This document shows positions 8,401 through 14,474 of a stretch of DNA of 14,474 bases, one piece after another. The notes under the pieces are model-generated. The model was not told the origin of the DNA and ran no database searches. It saw nothing but the letters and a program-made list of their open reading frames with translations. How positions within the stretch are numbered: position 1 is the first letter of the stretch; each line of letters starts with the position of its first letter. The translations under genes and the position numbers were made by a program. Where the stretch lies: positions 1 to 14,474 of the forward strand of contig JAEYZB010000043.1 of the NCBI GenBank assembly GCA_023428205.1. The letters are read 5' to 3'. The stretch comes from Bacteroidota bacterium (lineage in GTDB: Bacteria; Bacteroidota; Bacteroidia; Chitinophagales; LD1).

Positions 8401-9536
8401 AACTGAACAGCCGTAGCCGGGTCATCGTGAGGAGTTGTTGCCGTTCTGGTGAAATAGACAAAAGAAGACATTCCTTTTTGCTGTCCATTGGTATCTATCG
8501 GACCTTCAAAAAAGTCAAATCCTAACATAGGAAGAGTTAAGTATGGTTTTGAGCCCTGAATACAGCCAACTCCATCATTAGATAACCCATTATAAACAAA
8601 CGCCAAACTGCGGGTAGTATCACATCCTACATAGTCATTATCCGAACAGCCTAAGTCCGGGTCTACATATTGCGACATATACGCATCTTTTAGTGTTTCT
8701 CCTCCTTTATTGATAATATTATAAGAGTAAAAAGTCATGTTATTCACTTCATCCGTAGTTTGGAATGCAAAAGCGACTGTGTTTGACTGGATTCCCATTG
8801 GCACTCCATTAGTAGCAGAGTGCACGTTCCCTTTATCGTTAAATACCCAATAAACCATTTGGTCGGCAAATGCTTCACTCGAATCTTTTAAGGTAGGATA
8901 GTCCCCTTTTGTCGGATCATAAATACCATCCAAGTCATTATCCCAAAATGGAGCCAAGTTTTGGTTCATATTATAACCTTGCGCCACCATCGCAGCGTTA
9001 CCTTTTCCCGGCCAATATTTAATATTATCTGTTATTGCTCCATCTTTAGCACCTTCCGGAGCTGCCTGCAAAGCCGCAATTTCTGAACCATAAACATTAA
9101 AGTGCTTATCCCACATATTACAAGTTGCAGCGTCTATGTTCCCTGTATTATCCAATGGTCCCGCAAAAAAGTCGGATTGACCACTACGGAATGTCAAGGC
9201 GGCTAATTTTAAGTTATTACCGGCATCTCTACCCGAAATCCAAATAGCACCCGCAAAAATAGAATGCACCCCGGGATTTCCATCCCCTTTCGGCACTTCA
9301 TATTTGGCGCGATCCAAATCCCACCATGCATCACCTGCATTCAGCAAACGCGTGCGGACGTTATTGATATCCAACACGTACTGTGAAGACGGTATTTTAC
9401 AATCTCCTGCTTCATCCTTGTAGGATACACTCGCAGCTGTATTTTGATACTGCTTGCGAACTGCATCACTAATGTGTGCATAGGAAGTTGTACTTATCAG
9501 TACTGCTACTCCCACTAAGGTTATCATCTTTTTCAT
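5448..9536 (-). CDS. Giant secreted protein with T9SS-like C-terminal sorting domain
   Basis: This is a 1362-residue precursor of unknown function. A signal peptide (residues 1-20, cleavage after SYA) indicates export. The N-terminal half contains WWDLDRAKYEVPKG (71-84), IWISGRDAGNNLKLAALTFR (98-117) and a calcium-site-like DNDLDG (199-204). It also has an acidic cysteine motif, DPDLGCSDNDYVGCD (292-306). Eight cysteines lie between 46 and 470. A fibronectin-III-like stretch is possible around 498-650 (FQGYKIYQ...TYYYAAVAYA). Later come DKDGNSFID (1031-1039) and PGYAVNVETGQRLNIAFGES (1053-1072). The C-terminal domain (about 1231-1350; IRIVPNPY, VRITNLP, VSIYTLDG, SGVYLF) resembles the T9SS type A Ig-like sorting domain. 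It is followed by an extra WFGAMRPADVSNF. Similar large proteins with these motifs recur in Bacteroidota as far as I recall, without an assigned function. It lies between a TonB-dependent receptor and a PorV-family gene with short gaps, so co-expression is likely. T9SS export is inferred. Confidence 0.8.
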   Translation of the reverse strand: MKKMITLVGVAVLISTTSYAHISDAVRKQYQNTAASVSYKDEAGDCKIPSSQYVLDINNVRTRLLNAGDAWWDLDRAKYEVPKGDGNPGVHSIFAGAIWISGRDAGNNLKLAALTFRSGQSDFFAGPLDNTGNIDAATCNMWDKHFNVYGSEIAALQAAPEGAKDGAITDNIKYWPGKGNAAMVAQGYNMNQNLAPFWDNDLDGIYDPTKGDYPTLKDSSEAFADQMVYWVFNDKGNVHSATNGVPMGIQSNTVAFAFQTTDEVNNMTFYSYNIINKGGETLKDAYMSQYVDPDLGCSDNDYVGCDTTRSLAFVYNGLSNDGVGCIQGSKPYLTLPMLGFDFFEGPIDTNGQQKGMSSFVYFTRTATTPHDDPATAVQFRNYQEAKWKDGSPFTYGGLGYGGTVPVKYCFPGNPSNTSEWSECNPQTGTDAAADRRFAMTSGPFTFLSNATQRITIGVIFVQPQGGVGLCPNVNEILGPADDKAQALFNSGFKLLDGPDAPTVKIRELDKKLILNLINEKAGNNFGESYKVADASIYTQTGFTAGGDSFYTFQGYKIYQLVDQKVSATDLDNPEKAMLVAQYDVKDGLSRLINYVKDPITQLYIPTVKVEGKNEGINRSIEVEKDLFTDKELVNHRTYYYAAVAYASNNFKQYEQGNPSAGGQTIQYLQGRKFARYSAVPHAIDPRNGGTELQAKFGDAVQVKRVEGQANAGNQINLTKETLNKIISSGVGFADTLDYEVGSDPIGFRVIDPVALKEADFELQFKDTMPYNGYSLSPKAWWTLRVLGDNGQPIDSVDSEALLGTPYQQQIALTQGTERIDYGFSLSVGIPFPAYDTIELTGRPAYGAIGGTITYTDENKKWLSFVADEGATSVTNWIRSGNLRVSADADPNRGVFDDNFTRIGTSQTGFTFPFNDEDKKFDKIAGGTWAPYCLAASYHYSGTPPDPATPIAVHGPGFKWDKWGGAPFLPNPPRPNMMTPRNTLDRLQSVDIIITPDKSKWSQCVVFETGEEIATVQGGSRKGMLRMAPSRDKDGNSFIDPLTGEPDTGRSYFPGYAVNVETGQRLNIAFGESSEWPEQNGADMLWNPTDKEFGDINYGGVVPYIPFFGGKHFIYVMETPYDEGLEMRDDLARALPLLPTSPIAAYPAWIDTAIYRKIMYTSIPFLTKGYSLKSLQDGLVPDEVTVRLRVERPLAKLATNTNLGESDSMPRYRFSTKGLAPKENVGEVAKSALDNIRIVPNPYLAYSAYESSAADTRVRITNLPNNCTVSIYTLDGTLVKTLRRAVNTNVPDPATGKVIELSDGVNIDNSEVNIESTVDWDLKNEKSVPVASGVYLFDINAPGIGHKILKWFGAMRPADVSNF

Positions 9537-9598
9537 AGTCTCTGTCTTTTTATGTTTTAAATTCAGATGAAATATCTTTTCCCTCCGTTGTTTTTTGA

Positions 9599-12500
9599 TT
9601 AAAAGTTAAATGATGCTCCTAAATAAATTCTTCTCGGCATACTGTAATTTGCTGGATTGTTCACAGCCGCGCGGTATAAATCGCGGAACGATTGCGGATT
9701 TTCCTGCGAATTAATACTTCCTTGTGATTGTGGAGCATCTAAATATCCATCATCATTTGCGTTTCCGGTATAACGATATACGTTAATTACGTTTTTGGTG
9801 TTCAGCAAATTTTGAATCCACAGATACACACTAAAGTACAATTTTTTCGGATCCTTATCTTCGCCTTTGCGTGCTACATTAATAGCAAAGTCTTTGTTGA
9901 TACGTAAATCCACGCGGAACGTCCATGGAAGACGAGAGCTATTGAGTGTAAGTGTACTTTGGCGCGCAGGCGTTATTGAAGCTTCGTTCGTAGACATTCC
10001 CGAAGCGGAGTATGGTGTTCCTGAGCGAGCACGAATCACAGCGTTGATACCAAAATTCGCCAAGATTTGTTTATTGCCGGCTACCGGTCCGTTATATTCT
10101 TTTCCTTCTCCAAAACGGTAATCCAAATTCAAATTGATTAAGTGACGCGCATCATAATCTACAGGGAAAATAGTGCGATAATTGGGAACATCCGTATTTG
10201 TCAGATATTGTTGTGAAGCATCATCAGAACCCGTACCCTCTGCAAATTGTAAGGTATAATTCAAGTTGAATTTAAAGTTTCCTGTTCTACGCATATCATA
10301 AATAGCGTTCAACCCTTTCACCGACACGAAGTCGATATTGTCAAATGTCAAATATGAATTTGGGAATGCATATTGAATTTTACGAGTTTGAATCAAGTTA
10401 CGATATTCTTTGTAGTATGCAGAAAGGGTTATTACCGATGTTTTTGACAACACTTGTTTGAAACCAAACTCATAATCAATGGTAGTTTCCGGTTTCAAAT
10501 TCGGATTCGTTTTATATCCGCCATTTTCAACCCAATACAAATACTCTGACAAATTCAGTTGATTTCTGCCTTGCGGTCTTTGACTCAAGATATCGTAATG
10601 CGCAAAAAATTGTGCTTTGTCGGTAATATTAAACGAAACCTGTAAACGAGGTTGAACAACATATTGAGGGGTATATTTCACAAAAGAAGAATTTGGATCG
10701 TACTCCTCCGGACGAGATTGTACATAACCTCTGGCTGTAGCCGCGGACATCGTATCTATTCCCGGTAAATTCAAATAAGGTAAAGCCCCTTCACTACCGA
10801 CATTTGACACCGCTAAGCCGGTAGAAGGATTACCATATTTATCATACCAATTATCTCCTTTTCTGTAACCTGAAATTTGCGCTCCCGCACCATATTTGGT
10901 TACATATACCGCATAATCATCTCCAATATTATCCGGGCGATTAACCGCTACCCCATTCAAGGTGGTCACTTCTCCTGCCGTTTTAATATCGTACAATGAA
11001 TATTTATCGCGTAAAACATATTGATTCGCATCAAAACGGTCAACACGCACACCAATCAAAACTCCTAAATCCTTAAAGGTAAATTTATCTTGTATATATC
11101 CTGCGGCATATACCGGTTTGAACGCTCCTTGTTGGCGAAGGTAATTACCATCGGCATCTTTATTTTTAAAGAAATCGTCCAAGGTAGGATTGCCATTCAG
11201 TACTTTACCGGTGTAATCATAGCCACGCATATTAAGATATTGCCCGCCACCATAGCTCAATAATTCGTTAGCCGAAAACAAATCAATACTCAATTGATTC
11301 GGGTCTACCGCATAAATATCTAACCATTCCGTAGAATTCTTACCCAAGCGCTGACGTAAACGTTTGTCGAAAGTTCCTTGATTAGCCACATCTGCTGTGT
11401 AGCCATAGCGAATAGTATCCGTATTGTTGAACGCAATGTTATTGGACTCCAACTCAGCAGCCGTATATCTTTGCCCATCTACAAAGAATAAAGGATTGGC
11501 AGTATCCAAACTCAAGTGCTTGTTCACGTTCGTTTTTGCAATATCCCACAATTGTAGTGGATTCACAGTATATGCACGCTGTACACGTTGCTCAAATTCA
11601 AAACCAATTTCAATAGAATGTTTATTGGCAGTAGAACCCGGCTTTTGAATATCAAATGACACATCGGCACGAGCACGATATTGCTCATCATTTCTATCTA
11701 CTCCATATCCGTTGTACTGACGTCCGATGTTATACCATATATCATATACCGTAGTTGCACGGTCTCCATTTACCAAGGCATTATGTGCAGATATGTTGCC
11801 TACATTATCCGTAAACCCTAAGCGAGCATCTCCTAATAAAGAATAAGAACCGTCAGCCGCCTGTTGCGCACCTAAAATCTGATAATATTGTTCTGTAAAA
11901 CGAGCACCTAATGCATTCTGTGTTCCCGGTGTAAATTTCACATTATTGTCGGTAAGTCCGGACATAATGAAGCCCTCATAGCTTTTTCCACCAATAGCTT
12001 TTGTGCTGTACTCAAAATTCTCTAAACGTTCTGTTTCAAATTTTCCGATATAGCCATAATCAAAGAGTTTATTGCCGTGCGTTTCATCGGCATACCATTG
12101 TTTATTTTTTTGAAAGTCAAATTGCAGCGCATAATATATGTTCTGAATTGCCGATGTGCTACTACTTTCCGATTTTCCGTCTTTCTTTTTACCATCACCC
12201 ACCAAATGCGAGAAACGTGCAAAAGCCGTATAGTTTAATTGTTTGTACAATGGATTGTTTTCCGAATTCAACAAGGAATATTCTTGCACATTGCTATGAT
12301 AGCGAGTGTACGCAAAATCTCCTCCCAACAAAAGGTTAATACCCTTAGCAGGACTAATCTCAAACTGCAAAACGCCTTTATAATCTTGTTGGTCATTATT
12401 CGGACGAGCACCTGTTTTATACAAATCTTTAAATGTCAAATTTTGAGATTTCAAATAAAAGTTATCGCCAACCGGATTTTTAATAAGCGGAGCCGCTTTA

Positions 12501-13408
12501 ATATCGTCCAAAACATCTTTTTTCACTTGCCAAACTCCGCCTGCTGCCGGAGAACGGTCTTTTTGTCCCAAAAACTCAAATGAAGAAGAAAAACCAAACA
12601 CCGTATGTTTATCTGCGCCTTTACCTTTGGTCACCAAAGGTCCCATCAAGTTAGCGTTTGCTTGATTGTAGCCATACGCATCCAAGCCTTGCGAAGTTTG
12701 AAATGAAATCCCGCCCTCATATTCCGAAGCAGGTCCTTTTGTGGTAATATTAATGATACCGGCTGTGGCATCACCGTAACGAGCCGGAATACCGCCCGCA
12801 ATTACCGTAAGCTGTTCTACCGATTGCACCGGAACTTTTGGTGTACCAAAACGCTTGATACCATTTACATAATACACGGCAGAACCTTCGCGGCTACCGC
12901 GAATTTGAATACCCGAATTCGCATCTTGTTGAAAAACCCCGGCAGATTGCGAAACTAAATCGCCCACACTTTGAGTAGAAGCATTTTTAATGTCCTTTTT
13001 ATCTAGAGTATAATCGATAGTTGTTGAGGCTTTCTCAATAAGTGGTTTCTGATATTCTACGATTACCTCTTTCATGTCAGTACTGGTACTCAACTTTATA
13101 TCCAACGCAGTTGTTTTATCCGCCCCTACCAAAACTCCTCTACGTACCTGCGGTCCATAGCCCACATAAGAAAAACGCAAATTATAGCTACCTGGTTTTA
13201 ACGGCTTCAATGAATAATTACCATCAAAGTCGGTGATAGTCCCTACCGAGGTATTATTTCCTTTTTCATCAATAACAACAACTGTACCGCTAATCACGCC
13301 CTCGCCATTCTCATCGGTAACTTTACCGCTGATTTCTCCGCTTTGCGCCTTCAGAGCCACGCCTGTACCAATAAACATCAAAAGGGTTAATAATTTCTTC
13401 ATACGCAT
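9599..13408 (-). CDS. TonB-dependent outer-membrane receptor with carboxypeptidase-regulatory-like domain
   Basis: This is an outer-membrane transporter or receptor energised by TonB-ExbBD. From the ATG at 13408 it is 1269 residues. It has a signal peptide with cleavage near LKA/QSG (21), then a carboxypeptidase-regulatory-like beta-sandwich (about 24-107, ISGKVTDENGEGV to the end of LDIKLS). A TonB-box-like EVIVEY (114-119) follows. The plug domain (about 125-226) includes VGDLVSQSAGVFQQDANSG, IQIRGSREGSAVYYVNGIK and ARYGDATAGIINITTKGP. A barrel of about 1000 residues ends in the aromatic YLGASFNF. An upstream in-frame ATG at 13510 would put 34 charged residues before the signal peptide and lies upstream of the predicted promoter, so I reject it. 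The ATG at 13402 (M3) is equally possible. It is as long as SusC proteins, but no SusD gene is adjacent. It is the first gene of the cluster, 62 nt before the giant secreted protein. The ligand is unknown. Confidence 0.92.
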   Translation of the reverse strand: MRMKKLLTLLMFIGTGVALKAQSGEISGKVTDENGEGVISGTVVVIDEKGNNTSVGTITDFDGNYSLKPLKPGSYNLRFSYVGYGPQVRRGVLVGADKTTALDIKLSTSTDMKEVIVEYQKPLIEKASTTIDYTLDKKDIKNASTQSVGDLVSQSAGVFQQDANSGIQIRGSREGSAVYYVNGIKRFGTPKVPVQSVEQLTVIAGGIPARYGDATAGIINITTKGPASEYEGGISFQTSQGLDAYGYNQANANLMGPLVTKGKGADKHTVFGFSSSFEFLGQKDRSPAAGGVWQVKKDVLDDIKAAPLIKNPVGDNFYLKSQNLTFKDLYKTGARPNNDQQDYKGVLQFEISPAKGINLLLGGDFAYTRYHSNVQEYSLLNSENNPLYKQLNYTAFARFSHLVGDGKKKDGKSESSSTSAIQNIYYALQFDFQKNKQWYADETHGNKLFDYGYIGKFETERLENFEYSTKAIGGKSYEGFIMSGLTDNNVKFTPGTQNALGARFTEQYYQILGAQQAADGSYSLLGDARLGFTDNVGNISAHNALVNGDRATTVYDIWYNIGRQYNGYGVDRNDEQYRARADVSFDIQKPGSTANKHSIEIGFEFEQRVQRAYTVNPLQLWDIAKTNVNKHLSLDTANPLFFVDGQRYTAAELESNNIAFNNTDTIRYGYTADVANQGTFDKRLRQRLGKNSTEWLDIYAVDPNQLSIDLFSANELLSYGGGQYLNMRGYDYTGKVLNGNPTLDDFFKNKDADGNYLRQQGAFKPVYAAGYIQDKFTFKDLGVLIGVRVDRFDANQYVLRDKYSLYDIKTAGEVTTLNGVAVNRPDNIGDDYAVYVTKYGAGAQISGYRKGDNWYDKYGNPSTGLAVSNVGSEGALPYLNLPGIDTMSAATARGYVQSRPEEYDPNSSFVKYTPQYVVQPRLQVSFNITDKAQFFAHYDILSQRPQGRNQLNLSEYLYWVENGGYKTNPNLKPETTIDYEFGFKQVLSKTSVITLSAYYKEYRNLIQTRKIQYAFPNSYLTFDNIDFVSVKGLNAIYDMRRTGNFKFNLNYTLQFAEGTGSDDASQQYLTNTDVPNYRTIFPVDYDARHLINLNLDYRFGEGKEYNGPVAGNKQILANFGINAVIRARSGTPYSASGMSTNEASITPARQSTLTLNSSRLPWTFRVDLRINKDFAINVARKGEDKDPKKLYFSVYLWIQNLLNTKNVINVYRYTGNANDDGYLDAPQSQGSINSQENPQSFRDLYRAAVNNPANYSMPRRIYLGASFNF

Positions 13409-13447
13409 TTTATTATTTCTTAAATCAAGTATTTCTTTAAAAGCCGA

Positions 13448-13455
13448 CAAATTTA
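13448..13455 (-). promoter_or_regulatory. Likely -7 element of the receptor-operon promoter
   Basis: On the minus strand these bases read TAAATTTG, an exact fit to the Bacteroidota -7 consensus TAnnTTTG. At the expected -33 distance (about 13475-13479) there is TTTT rather than TTTG. A start near 13444 would give a leader of about 36 nt to the ATG at 13408. This supports that start codon over the one at 13510. The gaps between the three cluster genes show no comparable element, so this may drive all three. No terminator is seen between the dehydrogenase stop (13563) and this site, so some read-through is possible. Confidence 0.45.
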
Positions 13456-13562
13456 TCTTTTTCCATCTAAAATAAAAATCTGTTAAAACGCCCAGTTTTT
13501 TGTCATTCATAAATTAACACAAAATGAATATAAAAACAAAAAATGTCTTAATTTCGGTTTAT

Positions 13563-14474
13563 TCAACAAACAACCGATTTTATCCTATTAATAAGCGTTT
13601 CTGCCATTTTTAATTTAGACTCATGCGTCCAACCTGCGATATGCGATGTGAGAATAACGTTGCCATATTTTTGCAATTCGTCCATTATTTTTCGCTCCGA
13701 ATCAGACAATGTTTCCATTTTTTCATTTTCCAAAACATCTAACGCCAAACCCTTAATACGCCCTGCTGCCAATAGCTTCAGCGCATCAACAGTTCGCAGC
13801 ACTTTCCCGCGAGAAGTATTAAGAAGATAAATCGGTTTCCGAAATGGGTCAAAAAAACGAGCATCTATCCAATATTTCGTTTCCTCCGTGAGCGGTAAAT
13901 GTAAACTCAACACATCCGCTTCTTCAAAAATTTGTTCCAACGATGATTCAAACGCAAAACCTTTTTTGTATTTGTCATACGCCAAAATTTTGACATCAAA
14001 ACCCGCCAATACTTTCGCAAAAGCCGCGCCCGTATGCCCAAATCCAATAATACCAACCGTCTTGCCACTCAACTCTTCTCCCCTATTCGGTTCGCGAATC
14101 CATTGATTTTGCTTTACTTCGTTATTAGACTTTACGATATTCCGCATCAGGGAAAGCAACAAACCCAAAGTATGTTCCGCCACAGCATTACAATTTCCTT
14201 CCGGTGAGTTAAAAAAACGAACTCCTTTTTGCGTGCAAAGTGCTGTATCTATCACCTCCATACCCGAGCCCAAACGCCCTATCCATAGAAGTTTTACAGC
14301 TTCATTCAACAACTCTTCCCCACAATAAATTTTACTGTTAATGATTAAACCCTCGTAATTCGCAATCCTGTTTTTCGTTTCGGCAAACGTAATTTCAGGG
14401 CGAAAATCCACTTCGTAATTCAACGCCTGCAAACCAGTTATCAGCGCAGGGTGCACATCATCTGTTATCAGCAC
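13563..14474 (-). CDS. D-isomer-specific 2-hydroxyacid dehydrogenase, SerA-like (N-terminus cut by window edge)
   Basis: This is an NAD-dependent oxidoreductase of the D-2-hydroxyacid dehydrogenase family, which includes 3-phosphoglycerate dehydrogenase. In the visible 303 residues, the cofactor motif is GFGHTG (144-149), and Asp167 at the end of the following strand (ILAYD) suggests NAD preference. The catalytic triad is Arg222 (LLNTSRGKVL), Glu249 (ALDVLE) and His278 (LTSHIAGWTHES). The segment AEHTLGLLLSLMRNI (99-113) is also family-typical. It ends without an ACT or other regulatory domain, so it is the short form. The first visible codon is GTG. It could be a start, but homologous N-termini usually begin a few residues earlier, so the gene probably extends slightly past the right edge. 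It lies upstream of the receptor gene on the same strand, 154 nt away, and is probably functionally unrelated. The substrate (phosphoglycerate, glyoxylate/hydroxypyruvate or other) cannot be fixed from the sequence. Confidence 0.9.
   Translation of the reverse strand: MLITDDVHPALITGLQALNYEVDFRPEITFAETKNRIANYEGLIINSKIYCGEELLNEAVKLLWIGRLGSGMEVIDTALCTQKGVRFFNSPEGNCNAVAEHTLGLLLSLMRNIVKSNNEVKQNQWIREPNRGEELSGKTVGIIGFGHTGAAFAKVLAGFDVKILAYDKYKKGFAFESSLEQIFEEADVLSLHLPLTEETKYWIDARFFDPFRKPIYLLNTSRGKVLRTVDALKLLAAGRIKGLALDVLENEKMETLSDSERKIMDELQKYGNVILTSHIAGWTHESKLKMAETLINRIKSVVC

Noticed and set aside
12001..12583. Overlapping plus- and minus-strand open frames of 66-114 codons inside the receptor gene
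   Set aside because: They are shadows of the receptor reading frame and have no recognisable domain or start context.
13409..13510. Extended N-terminus of the TonB-dependent receptor starting at 13510
   Set aside because: It would place 34 mostly polar residues before a clear signal peptide, and the likely -7 promoter element lies inside this stretch.

Overview
The window looks like a chromosomal segment of a member of the Bacteroidota. Four things support this. It contains a PorV/PorQ-type outer-membrane protein. It contains a very long TonB-dependent receptor with an N-terminal carboxypeptidase-regulatory-like domain. It contains a giant secreted protein whose C-terminus resembles a type IX secretion (T9SS) sorting domain. 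At least one promoter fits the Bacteroidota consensus (-33 TTTG, about 20 nt, -7 TAnnTTTG), and clear Shine-Dalgarno sequences are rare. Genus and species cannot be read from the sequence. Coding density is high: no stretch longer than about 205 bases lacks a gene. I see no tRNA, rRNA, CRISPR array, insertion sequence or integrase.

Layout from left to right: (1) 1-1926, minus strand, uvrA, cut by the left edge at its second Walker A motif (642 residues visible). (2) Divergent from it on the plus strand, an ECF-type sigma factor (2131-2718) and a classical short-chain dehydrogenase/reductase (2777-3580), 58 nt apart. (3) A bidirectional terminator (3585-3612) and a small palindrome (3618-3639) between convergent genes. 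(4) greA on the minus strand (3648-4121), with a near-perfect Bacteroidota promoter (4197-4228) and a terminator-like hairpin lying exactly where its transcript would begin. (5) A minus-strand cluster, probably one operon transcribed right to left: TonB-dependent receptor (9599-13408), 62-nt gap, 1362-residue secreted protein (5448-9536), 36-nt gap, PorV/PorQ-family barrel protein (4281-5411). (6) A D-isomer-specific 2-hydroxyacid dehydrogenase (13563-14474), cut at its N-terminus by the right edge.

The housekeeping genes (uvrA, greA, sigma factor, the two dehydrogenases) are ordinary in content. The most interesting part is the 9.1-kb receptor/secreted-protein/PorV cluster. All three products carry export signals and should act at or beyond the outer membrane, the gaps hold no obvious promoter, and no SusD-like lipoprotein is present. 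I infer a dedicated cell-surface export or uptake module in which the PorV-like protein may handle the giant T9SS-type cargo; its function is unknown. Smaller points worth checking are the possible attenuator in the greA leader, a catalytic Asn-to-Asp change in the SDR, and the absence of the first CxxC pair of a zinc module in UvrA.
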